Position numbers and translations under genes: made by a program | Notes under the pieces: generated by a model | What the model was told of the DNA's origin: nothing | Databases searched by the model: none | What the model saw: only the letters and a program-made list of their open reading frames with translations | Source: Chara braunii | Lineage: Eukaryota > Streptophyta > Charophyceae > Charales > Characeae | Direction: 5' to 3' | Assembly (NCBI GenBank): GCA_003427395.1 | Contig: BFEA01000151.1 | Location: 2,596,472-2,633,959, forward strand | Length of the DNA stretch: 37,488 nt | Shown: one piece after another, positions 11,431 to 20,058 of the stretch | Numbering within the stretch: the first letter of the stretch is position 1 | Layout of the letters: every line of letters begins with the position of its first letter

Positions 11431-11530
11431 ACCGTTCTCAAGATATATCGTGAAGAAACATATGGTAGACCCAGATATGTATTGCCCCAACGTTCTCAAG
11501 ATGTACAGCGAAGAAACATATGGTAGACCA
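11431..11530. repeat. 58-bp tandem repeat, about 1.7 copies
   Basis: CGTTCTCAAGATATATCGTG then AAGAAACATATGGTAGACC at about 11433 recurs at 11491. A further pair, GACAAAGTCTATGCTGCATTC and CAAGTCCATGCTGCATTC, follows downstream. Confidence 0.8.
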
Positions 11531-11745
11531 AGTCCATGCTGCATTCTTCACACCTAAGCGGCGAGATAAGGCACAAATAGACAAAGTCTATGCTGCATTC
11601 GTTACACCTGAGCGCGAGATAACCCCAAAATCTGCTGAAGGAGTTTGCAGATCTTGAGGAAGAACCCAAAGATGTAGTAGAAAAGAGCTCAACATCACAT
11701 TACGCAAGAATCAGGAACCCGAAGGACCTAATCTACAAGATGTCA

Positions 11746-11905
11746 GATCCAATATAGTATAAATAGCTATAGCAGTCTGATCCAATATAGTATAAATAGC
11801 TATAGCAGTCTTACCTGTTTGAAGTAAGACCCCAGAGGACCCAATCTCCAGGATGATGTCTTATTCGATATATGTATAAATAGCTATAGCAGTTTTACCT
11901 GTTTG
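11746..11905. repeat. 33-bp tandem repeat carrying TATAAATAGC
   Basis: GATCCAATATAGTATAAATA then GCTATAGCAGTCT occurs at 11746 and 11779. A third partial copy (TATAAATAGCTATAGCAG) lies near 11874. Each copy contains a TATA-box-like word; whether any acts as a promoter cannot be told from sequence. Confidence 0.85.
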
Positions 11906-12114
11906 TCCTATCTCCAATACTAAGTTCCCGTTGACCACGACCTATTGGAACAAGGTTATCGTTATCGACCGCTTTTAATCCTGTTTGCATTGGTTCATGC
12001 ATAGATTTACATGAAATAGTTCTTCAAACTTTTGGTTTCTACACGTCTTCCCTCTACAGCGCCTAAAGAACCTTTTTCCATCAATAGTTACTGCTAACGC
12101 ATCGATTACATGCA

Positions 12115-13084
12115 AACGAGTTGAAAGAGCTGGGTGAACAGTCGGACGAGATAGTACATTAGGGGTGGATTAAGCAGAGCTCGTCGCCATAAGGGCACAC
12201 CTGTTTTCTTTGTCCAAATACGGAGGGAGAACTACATTCGTGTACCAACCACAAAGGACCGAATGGCAAAACTCTGAAGAACCATTGCCTCGTATCCATG
12301 ACTCAATGAATAGACTGCAGGGATGTAAGTATTTCTCGAAAACAGATTTGAAATAAGGGTATCACTAGGGTCAAAGTATCCGAGGCACATCAGTCTAAGT
12401 TGCGATTCCAAACAAGGCATGGATTTTAAGAGTTTAGTGTAATGGCTTTTTTTTATTCATCAATGGCCTGCAACTTTTCCACGCTGCATGAATGACGTGT
12501 TTCACAGCGGGCTTCCCGTATTCGTTGTGGTTTCCTCGAACGACATCTTAACGTTTAGCAAGGCATTCAAAGAGCCGCACAAATATCTGCGGAATGTTTT
12601 GACAAAACTTGGAACCGCGGAAGGTTCTTTTTTTTTTGTTTCGTTTTTTAATAAACAGGTCCTTAAAACCCTGGCTGTCCATCCTTATGGCCCTGGCTCC
12701 ATTTCCATTCTGGGAAGCATCAGTTCGGTTCCTATTCCACTTGCAAGTCATGAAAAATAATTACATCAAAAAAAGACACCCTCACGCTTCTTTCCGTCTG
12801 GCCGAAGGAACCCTGATCAGCATTGATTGCTCCAACATCAAGGAGGATTGACTGTCAGCTTGCCCTGCTTCCACCTTTCCTCTCAGGACTACTATAAGAA
12901 CCTGTCAAATACAACATGAAATGAAAAGAAAGAAAGGTCTGCGAAGCTACAACTGCTAGCTATTCTGAACTGCGGAAGGTTTTGACAAACAAACCTTGGA
13001 AAAGTAAGTTCAAGACAAGCCCAGAGAAGTGTGAGTGGGCCACACAGCAAGTGTTGTACCTTGGTCACATTATGGATGGGTGAT
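12115..13084 (+). pseudogene. Ty3/gypsy reverse transcriptase relic
   Basis: In shifting frames the segment shows NELKELGEQ, GWIKQSSSP (12160-12200), SKTDLK-stop-GYH (12330-12365), FQTRHGF then EFSVMAF (about 12405-12450), CNFSTLHE/CMNDVF (12470-12500), FVVVSSNDILTFSKAF (12515-12570; the catalytic YxDD is degenerate here), LRNVLTKL, and after an inserted segment KFKTSPEKCEWATQQVLYLGHIMDG (from about 13007, ending in TGA at 13082-13084). These follow the order and spacing of gypsy RT. Stop codons and frameshifts throughout show long decay. Confidence 0.9.
12627..12966 (-). mobile_element. 340-bp insertion in the RT relic, flanked by a 15-bp direct repeat
   Basis: The coding similarity of the RT relic is interrupted here. 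The insert is bordered by GAACCGCGGAAGGTT (12612-12626) and GAACTGCGGAAGGTT (12967-12981), and its left end begins with a T run (12628-12637). This is the layout of a poly-A retroposon (LINE or SINE) inserted on the minus strand with a target-site duplication. An alternative is a local duplication, because LRxVLT-like coding sequence occurs on both sides. Confidence 0.5.
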
Positions 13085-13086
13085 AG

Positions 13087-13345
13087 AGTACAGCCAGTCA
13101 AGGCTGGCCAGCGCCCAAAAAACCTCACTGAACGACATTCTCTCGTTATAGTAGTACCTAAAGTTGGACTCAGGGGTATTTGACCCCGAGACCTGACCCA
13201 AGTGCGAAGCAGAAACAAAACAAGTTTTTTTTTTCTTTTTTTTTTCGCTTTTCAAGTTGCTGGCACTCACTGAAAGTCAGATTTAAACCTGCGACCTCCA
13301 TGTAAGCATATACCGTCAGGCTGAGCCCAAACACATAGGACCCTA
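13087..13345 (-). repeat. tRNA-derived SINE-like sequence
   Basis: On the minus strand an A-box-like GGGCTCAGCCTGACGGTAT (13328-13310) and a B box CAGGTTTAAATCTG (13291-13278) form a tRNA-like head. A body with A-rich tracts follows. A second T-arm-like word, GGGGTCAAATACCCC (13187-13173), lies further downstream. It interrupts the gypsy relic between RT and RNase H. Confidence 0.55.
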
Positions 13346-13439
13346 TATATAGGACCTCGACAGGATCTCCGTCGTGGGATCTCCGTGCTGGGGTGGGGTG
13401 AAGTGCTTAGGTTTGAGTCCTGGGGCTTCACTTTCACCC

Positions 13440-13561
13440 CAGCCCACTTAGCCTTATGGTTAGGTGTTTGCCTGTTGAGCCGTTGGTCGTGTGTTCGAGT
13501 CTCGTCCCACAGCCCAGTAACGTCCTGCAGGCCCTGGCAAAATGCGGCATAAGAAAAAAAT
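13440..13561 (+). repeat. tRNA-derived SINE-like sequence with short A tail
   Basis: A box TTAGCCTTATGGTTAGGTG (13448-13466) and B box GTGTTCGAGTCTC (13491-13503) lie at tRNA spacing, and a run of seven A's follows at about 13553-13559. The minus-strand translation is the meaningless frame typical of SINEs. It too is inserted in the gypsy relic. Confidence 0.6.
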
Positions 13562-13872
13562 GACGAGGTAGGACTACAGATCATTCATTTACAGTTCGTG
13601 TTTTAGGTCGAGTAAAGAGAGAGAAAGGAGCAGCGTCAATCTTGGCAGCTGAAGGCAAGGGTTTGGTTGGGTATGGCGCCATACGCAGTGCATGCTGGCT
13701 CTACCGGAAAGGATCAGGGTTTTGAGTGTCATTCGTTGCAGACTGCTCAGCGGGCCTGGCCCTCTAGTGGGGAGGGCCTTTCTTATTTCTATCAAGGTTT
13801 GCTGGGGTGATCATTCAATATCACCTCGGTGTACAGAGCTTTGCCAATCGGCATCCCCAAGATCTGTCTTCC

Positions 13873-13898
13873 AAAAAAAAAAAAAAAAAAAAAAAAAA
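13873..13898. repeat. Poly-A tract (26 bp)
   Basis: An A homopolymer just upstream of where gypsy coding similarity resumes. It may be the tail of a retroposed insert ending here. Confidence 0.95.
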
Positions 13899-13954
13899 CT
13901 TCAGTTTGTTCGAGTGCTGCACATGGGAAAGAAGTTGCAGATTGGCAAATTCCC

Positions 13955-14215
13955 AACATCTAATTACGGCAGGAAATTTGGTGAGAGATTTCGATGTCAC
14001 TAAACGTCCCGACGTAGACTGGCAAAGAAGCCAGTGGCTGTGGGGGATACGGACTGCACTTCATCATTCAAGAAGTTGAAACAACCATCGTTACAGTACC
14101 CAGTCTTGACAGATAAAAAATTGCAGACCCGTCCCTACCCTTCGTAGTTACAACGGATGCTACCCGTAGTCAGTATCGAATAGCAGCAGTTCTGCAAGTA
14201 TGCACAATTTGTTCC
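13955..14215 (+). pseudogene. Ty3/gypsy RT connection and RNase H relic
   Basis: One frame reads NYGRKFGERF, then a stop, then GDTDCTSSFKKLKQPSLQYPVL, matching the end of gypsy RT and the connection domain (NYYRRFI, FKKLKQALTSAPVL). A frameshift leads to DPSLPFVVTTDATRSQYRI and AAVLQ, the first catalytic block of RNase H, with the TTDA aspartate retained. Both frames are broken. Confidence 0.85.
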
Positions 14216-14270
14216 TCTGCACGCAAAAGCAAAGTAGATTTAATGGGTCAAAGATAACAGGCATCCTTTG

Positions 14271-14640
14271 ACCATAATTAGTGATAGAGATTCAAGGGTG
14301 CTCATGAAAGTCTATCGGGGGGGGAACCGTTGAACATGTCGTCAGCAAGGAAGGCACCCTGAAACCGATGGTCACAATAAGAAGAAGAACAAATCGCCAC
14401 AGCAACTTCTCCATATGTATATTAGACCCGAACGGACAGACTGGGACAAGCACCTCCTACCTAAGTTTGCGAGTGCATATCACAGCTTTGCCCATCCGTC
14501 GACAGGTAGGACACCTAACAAGTTAGTTACACAAGAGGGTAGGAAGCCACGCAGACCCAATGACTGTGAATCCTGACAGAGACTCCCACCCAGCACTCAG
14601 CAGTTCGCATCGCACTCAAGCATGAGAGGGATCTACAGAA
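14271..14640 (+). pseudogene. Ty3/gypsy integrase relic
   Basis: TIISDRDSRVLMKVYR corresponds to the integrase core TIVSDRDPRFTS. LNMSSAR follows in another frame, and HPETDGHNKKKN (from 14355) continues through YIRPERTDWDKHLLPKF to AYHSFAHPSTGRTPNKL, ending at TGA 14574-14576. The first core Asp and the Glu of the GxHPET block are retained. A weak continuation (ALKHERDLQKVTQIRQ) follows. The open segment has no ATG. Confidence 0.9.
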
Positions 14641-14720
14641 AGTCACTCAGATCAGGCAAACAAACATCACAGAACGTCCAAGTTCATTCTCGATGCCCTA
14701 GCTTGCATGATAACAGAGGA

Positions 14721-14765
14721 AGTGGTCCATCGGACCACATTAAAAAAAAAAAAAAAAAAAAAAAA
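14721..14765. repeat. 7-bp perfect hairpin followed by 24-bp poly-A
   Basis: GTGGTCC-ATC-GGACCAC forms a short perfect stem directly before an A24 run (14742-14765). Probably the tail of a decayed retroposon. Confidence 0.6.
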
Positions 14766-14799
14766 GCTGTTTCCTGTGAAAAGGATCCTGGCAGGTATT

Positions 14800-15720
14800 G
14801 GATATACTACTAGGAGATGCAGATGGTTTGTCCAAACTCCACACCGGCGAACTTACCCCACATTCCATGCATCCCCCAAGCTGCCGCACTGCAGCTCAGG
14901 CAACTCCTTCCCATCACACATCGATCAATAGTCCCACCTGATATGGATGGAAGTTTGAATGTTCATCTTCAATCAGGAAGCTCTCAGAACGGGCAGTAGG
15001 GGACGCCCTCAACAACAGTTGAGAGAGTCCGATTGAAGTGAAAGGACCCGGAAGAGCATAGGTGGTTTCCTTAGGACTAACTACTAAGTGGGAGCCACTT
15101 GAATTGTCTCCCACTACAAGCTCGTTAGCTCGACGGGGAATTCGCATCACATGTGAAAATGCTTTCTCAGAGGACCTCGAGTTTAGCCTGGCAGGGGTCG
15201 AAAGGATTTCACGCATCTAAAGTCCCAACCCCAGTTCCGACTCCTAATTTCCCATGTGCCATAACAACAGGTAGGACCGTACAAATCGGCCGGTAGAAGT
15301 TCCAGGTAGGCCATACGCAAAGTCAGTGGGCCAAGTAGGTCTTCAGGACCTGGTAGTCCGTGAGACTGCAAAGTCTGTCCCAGATCAGTCCCAGGAAGAT
15401 ACCTGAAAGGATTGGATCCGCGTTCGCAGGCCAAGGGGTACGGTACAATCACCGAGAAGAGTCGTGCCAATCTCGGAAGCACCACAGCACACTTGTGCGT
15501 CCACACACGGATTGAGCACTTAAGTTGTAATCAACAGCGCCTGGGCCAACCCCAGCCAATAGAACTGCGAGAGAGAGAGAGAGAGAGACGTACCTGTTGT
15601 GTTGTTTGCAGCCATAAATGCACCGTTACAAAGATAAGAACTGTTGTATATGACTTCAAATTTCCAAACACGTGTTCTCATATCATATATACTCAAGATA
15701 ATCGCTCCTGTTCGAAGCTT
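14800..15720. other. Intronic stretch without a clear gene
   Basis: A short frame near 14810-14845 reads LGDADGLSKL, reminiscent of the DALSRL block that ends RNase H in gypsy elements, but it is too short to trust. A (GA)n microsatellite lies at 15568-15588. Nothing else was recognised. Confidence 0.4.
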
Positions 15721-15722
15721 AA

Positions 15723-15989
15723 TGTGCGGCGGCACATTGTGAAATAAAGTCAATTCTTGGATCATTGCAAACGTATCACCATGTTTACAGGGTCTTTCGT
15801 AGACACCCTACCTGGGGTCAACAGAGAATCAAGCATGACTACTTCCCTGAGAATCAAACTTGGCTTGGTTTTCACGGTAAGAAATACCGAGACAATTGGG
15901 TTTTGTATGACTCTTACATGTCCAAGGCCACGAAGTGGCAGCGGCGCCAGTTCAATCTCATTCGATTGAGTCGGATCAAAAAGAGTTGA
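15723..15989 (+). CDS. Unrecognised Trp/Tyr/Arg-rich open frame
   Basis: A plus-strand frame is open from 15723 to the TGA at 15987-15989 (88 codons). It contains segments such as VYRVFRRHPTWGQQRIKHDY, FPENQTWLGFHGKKYRDNW and SYMSKATKWQRRQF. It has no ATG at its left end; TTTACAG at 15782-15788 could be an acceptor, which would make it a terminal exon. Five tryptophans in about 60 residues and an even residue mix look more like protein than the surrounding frames. I do not recognise the family. It lies antisense inside U2AF35 intron 1, so it could be a nested gene, a retrotransposon piece or chance. Confidence 0.25.
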   Translation, partial: CAAAHCEIKSILGSLQTYHHVYRVFRRHPTWGQQRIKHDYFPENQTWLGFHGKKYRDNWVLYDSYMSKATKWQRRQFNLIRLSRIKKS

Positions 15990-16168
15990 AAGTTTGCAAA
16001 TCAAATCCTGACATTTCTGCTTCTTGTGTGATTGTGATGTGTGTGTAGTTCGCCTTTTCTGCATTTTTTTCCTGTAAACATGCCGCGCTCGCACGTTGGC
16101 AATTTCTGACGTTTGTGCTTACGTGCCTGGGTTGTGTGCACCCACTTTCGAAGGCAGAGGCCGTACTA

Positions 16169-16273
16169 CAGTCTTCCCCCGAATACAACGTACGGTCATT
16201 ATAGCCGAATTCGGTCTATCTTTCCGTCTAAATTCAGCTATAATGACCGTACGTTGTATTCGGGGGAAGACTG
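16169..16273. mobile_element. Palindromic MITE, copy 2 (105 bp, TA flanks)
   Basis: The left arm starts CAGTCTTCCCCCGAATACAA and the right arm is its exact complement. The perfect inverted repeat runs 37 bp per arm (through ...GGTCATTATAGC) and extends imperfectly to GAATT, leaving a centre of about 19 bp. TA dinucleotides flank both ends (16167-16168, 16274-16275). The CAGT terminus and TA target fit Tc1/mariner, pogo-type, elements. The near-perfect arms suggest it is younger than copy 1. Confidence 0.93.
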
Positions 16274-16430
16274 TAGCAGAATACTGAACTTGACATGTAG
16301 AGTCATAAATTCTCACAAATAAAGCCAGTGCGTCCGCAGAAATGGGAGGGGGAAAAAACATACCGATTAGATATCCCGCGTCTAATGTGTCTCTCTCTCT
16401 TCCACACACGCACACACACACAAACACACA

Positions 16431-18520
16431 GTGACACCTGTTTTACTCCTTCCTCCTGTCTCCCCCATCCCGTGCAACGTGGCAGTGTGGCACGAAAAAT
16501 TTTCTTCATCTTTTTTCTTGTCATCCTCCTCCTCCCTCTTGCTCCTATCTCCTGCTTTCGTGACGTGCGATTTTCTTTTCTTGTTCTCGTCGTTGTCATA
16601 CTTCCCCCTCCTCCTCCTCTCTACTAGTCCTCGTCCCTCCTCCTCCCTCCTCCTTCCTTTCCCCTCCCGTTGTGTTGCCACGTGGCACACTCCTCTTCCT
16701 CCTACCTCCATCCTCTCTACTCCCGTTGCGGACCACGTGGCAGACCGGCACACCATTTTATTTTCACCTTGTTCTGATCCTCGTCATCCTCTCCCTCCTC
16801 TTTCCTCGTCTACCCTCGTCCTCCTCCCTCCTCTCCCTCCACTTTCCACCTCCTCCCTCCTCCTCCTCCCTCCTCCTCCCTCCTCCTCCTCGTCCATCCT
16901 CCTCATCTCCCCTAGTCCTCCTTTCTCCTTCCGTTGTGTTGCTACGTGGCACACTCCTCTTCCTCCTACCTTCTTCCTCCTCTCTACTCCCGTTGTGGAC
17001 CGCGTGGCACAGCGGCACATAATTTTATTCTCACCTTGTTCTGGTCCTCGTCATCCTCTCCCTCCTCTTTCCTCCTCGTCTCTCCTCGTCCTCCTTCCTC
17101 CTCCGTCCATCCTCCTGGTCCTCCTTTTTTTCTCGTTATCGCCCTCGTCATCCTTCTCCTCCTCCTTCCTCATCGTCCTCCCTCCTTCTCCACCTCCCTC
17201 CCGCGTGAGTCGCTTTTCTCTCGTTATCGTCCTCGACATCCTTCTCCTCCTCCTCCTCCTCCTTCCTCGTCGCCCGCCCTCCTTCTCCACCTGCCTCCTC
17301 GACTTCCTCCTATTTCCTGCTCCACCTTCCTCCTCCCGTCAAACGTCTTCCTCATTCCTCCGTCCATCCTCCTGCCCCCTCTCCTCCAATCGCGTGCCAC
17401 GTGGCACACCAACGCGTGATTCGTTTTTTCTTCTCGTTATCGTCCTCGTCATCCTTCTCCTCCTCCTTCCTCGTCGTTCTCCCTCCTCCACCTCCCTCCT
17501 CTTTTCTCCTCCTTCCTCGTCGTCCTCCCTCCTTCTCCACCTCCCTCCTCTTTCCTCCTCCCTCCTCCCTCCTCCNCCTCCCTCCTCTTTCCTCCTCCCT
17601 CTTCCACCTCCCTCCTCTTTCCTCCTCCTCCTTCCTCGATCACCTCCTCCCTCCTCCTCCTTCCTCGATCACCATCTCCCTCCTCCACTTCCTCATATTT
17701 CCTGCTCCACCTTCCTCCTCCCGTCACACGCCACGTGGCAAACCGGGACCCGATCTTTTTCGTCTTATTCTCACGCTCATCATTCTCCTCCCTCCCCCTC
17801 CTCTTCCTTCCTACTCATCTCCCCTCCTCCTCCCAGCTTCAACTTCGTTAACCCCCTTCCCCGTCCTTCCTCCTCCTTCCTCCCTCCTTCCTCCTCTCTC
17901 CTCCCGTCACGTTCAACGTGCAATACCGACCCGAAATTATTTCGCAATTATTTTTGGTAATCTCCAATTCATCCACATTATCCTCCTCCCTCGCCATCCT
18001 CCTCGTCCTCCTTTCTCCCCGTTTCGGCCCCCCTCCGTCCTCCTCCTCCTCCTCCTCCTCCTCCTCCTCCTCCCTCCTCTGGTCACGTGCGACTTGTATT
18101 TATCTTGTTCTCGTCTTCGTCACTCTCCATCGTCCCTCGTTCCTCCTTCCTCATCCTCCCTCTTCCTTCCTCTCCTCTCCTGTCGCATCCCACGTGGCAA
18201 ACCCGCACGCGATCTTTTTTCACCCTGTCCGCGTCTTGCCCCCCCTCCCCCCTCCTTCCTCCTCCCCTTTCCCCCTCCTCATCCTCTTTCCTCCTTTCTC
18301 CTCTTTGCTCCTCCATCCCCTCTCTCCTCCCGTCGCTTCCCGTGCGCCCAACCAACATGCGATTCTTTCCTTCCATCTTCTTCTCGTCCTCCTCGTCCTC
18401 CTCGCCCTCCTCCCTCCTCTTCTTCCTTCCTCCTCATCTCCCTCCTCCTCCCTTTCGACTCCGCTCGTCTTCCTCCCTTCGTTATCCTCCTTCCTCCTCC
18501 GCCTTCCCCCACTCTATGAA
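16431..18520. repeat. 2.1-kb polypyrimidine minisatellite with CACGTGGCA modules
   Basis: Plus-strand sequence is almost entirely C/T, built from (CTCCTYC)n. It is interrupted by a recurring module, approximately CCGTCNCG-CCACGTGGCANACCGG followed by GATTTTTTTC-TCGTTNTCGTCCTCGTCAT. CACGTGGCA or one-base variants occur at 16477, 16679, 16734, 16943, 16999, 17398, 17732 and 18191; weaker relatives sit near 17202, 17908 and 18084. Open frames of 509 and 372 codons here are composition artefacts (Ser/Pro/Leu only). A single N at 17576 marks assembly uncertainty. In the U2AF35 pre-mRNA this region is polypurine. Confidence 0.93.
17746..17881. repeat. Duplicated 136-bp block, copy A (partner at 20213-20348)
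   Basis: This stretch of the minisatellite, from GGACCCGATCTTTTTCG to the CCTCCTTCC run, is repeated 2,467 bp downstream with only about three or four differences. Confidence 0.93.
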
Positions 18521-18688
18521 ATCCATCAGACTGGCCTGATAAGCTCTGCCCGTTCAGAGCAGACGCTCGAACAGTCCACATCTACCCTACACTGCGGGAG
18601 ACCCAAACGACGAAAACCCTACAGTATGCGCCAGAGTAGGAGAGATCAACTACTAGTATCTTGCACGTGACGAGGAACAACCTATCGG

Positions 18689-18911
18689 ATCCACCTCTTC
18701 TGTTCTCTTCTGTTCTTTTCGCCGCACCCAAAAGCGGAAATCCGAAAAAAAAAAAAAAAAAAAAAAAAAACTATCATCCACCTCTTGTGTTCTCTTCTTT
18801 TCTTTTCGCCGCACCCAAAAGCGGAAATCCGGAAAAAAAAAAAAAAAAACTCGCATCCACCTCTTGTGTTCTCTTCTTTTCTTTTCGCCGCACCCAAAAG
18901 CGGAAATCCGT
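18689..18911. repeat. Three tandem copies of a 55-bp unit, two followed by poly-A
   Basis: ATCCACCTCTTSTGTTCTCT through CCCAAAAGCGGAAATCCG starts at 18689, 18776 and 18855. Copies 1 and 2 each end in an A homopolymer (about 27 and 18 bp) before the next copy; copy 3 has none. The units are almost identical. Unit plus A-run in tandem suggests duplication of an A-tailed sequence or serial retroposition. Confidence 0.93.
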
Positions 18912-19100
18912 CGATTGCCTCGACATCCCGGACCCATGAAGTTGAATGCACGAAAGACGTTCCAATCTGTCCAGCGTGTAGCGTCCCAAGACGGCTAACG
19001 GAGAGGAAGATCTCACTAGATCGACTGGGACTTTTTCCCCCGTGTATGTGGAGAGTCTACAGTAGCATTCCCAGTTCATCAGATTCGAAAGAGGGAACAG

Positions 19101-19577
19101 ATGATTTCGTTAGCATTATCGGACGTACAAGCGGTGAAACAAATGGAGATCGACGAATATTTTCAAGACCTTCTCTCAGAGGGCGTGGAAAGGGGAACAT
19201 CACAAAAATGTTTCGCTTCTCCTTCACATACTTACGTTCACTTCAAAGAAAAAGAAAAGAAAAATAAAAAAAAGGACGATAGATCACGATCTATGGTCGG
19301 TACACACAGCTCGGGAGTCGAGCGATCTGCAAACGGCCAACAGCTGAAAAACAGAAATGGAGGAGGTGAAAGAGAAGGAGTAGGAGGAAGCGAAGGCGAG
19401 GAGCACAAGCAGAAGGAGAAGTCCTCGCAAATCTCATCTTCGATTTTAAAACAAAAAATGAAAGAAACGAGGGGGGGCTTTCCAGATCCATGGACTAGGG
19501 AGTCTCGCTATCTGGAAACGGTCAACACACAAAGATCAAAAATGGAGGAGGAGAAAGAGGAAGAGCAGGTTCGGTAA
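19101..19577 (+). other. Charged low-complexity open frame over a diverged direct repeat
   Basis: A 158-codon frame is Lys/Glu/Ser-rich with no domain. It covers two diverged direct repeats: GGGAGTCGAGCGATCTGCAA at 19314 and GGGAGTCTCGCTATCTGGAA at 19498, each followed by an AAAAATGGAGGAGG-type segment. Repeat structure plus purine bias explains the open frame. Coding is doubtful. Confidence 0.4.
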
Positions 19578-19699
19578 GGAGGAAAAAAAAGAAAACCAAA
19601 ACAATAAATCACAAAAAAAAAAAGGAAAAGAGTGACGACCTTGAGCTATCATATCATCATTGGGCTTCACAGCCCGAGAGAATTGGGAGGGCTTGACGA

Positions 19700-19772
19700 A
19701 TCCGGATCCGAACTTGGTCTGTATTTCAATAACCGTTCATGAGTGTACCAACTGAGCTAGGCCCGTCAGCAC
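19700..19772 (-). repeat. tRNA-derived SINE head or tRNA relic
   Basis: On the minus strand, A box TAGCTCAGTTGG (19759-19748) and B box CAAGTTCGGATCC (19716-19704) lie at tRNA spacing. The anticodon arm does not fold, so this is not an active tRNA gene. Confidence 0.5.
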
Positions 19773-20058
19773 TTAACAGTCCCCCACCTGCTGAGCTGGC
19801 AGGGTGGTTATCCCAGGAGAAAAGGAACAAGAAAAAGAAACATCGAGCCTCGCTCCCCTACGCGACATTCTACATGTATCTGGACGCTTTCGGGACGAGT
19901 CCAATACGTTGAATCTATAGGGTCCACAGAGCATCGGAACGGATGCAGAGTGTTCTGCAGTGGAGCGAGGCGTCACTCTCATTGTCGCGGCGTCATGATT
20001 TGAAGGCCGCACAGTGGCGCTGTCGTCTCGTTGTGGGCCCACAGCCCACCCCCACCAG

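Larger units (their letters stand above)
12060..14640 (+). mobile_element. Decayed Ty3/gypsy retrotransposon, pol region (relic 1)
   Basis: Reverse transcriptase, RNase H and integrase blocks appear in the usual gypsy order on the plus strand, split over all three frames and interrupted by stops and later insertions. No LTRs, gag or protease were recognised. It lies antisense to U2AF35 inside intron 1 and cannot encode an active enzyme. The sub-parts are described separately. Confidence 0.9.

Noticed and set aside
16431-18670. Open frames of 509, 372 and 250 codons, Ser/Pro/Leu-rich
   Set aside because: They are produced by C/T-only sequence without stop codons in several overlapping frames; there is no domain and the frames follow the repeat units.
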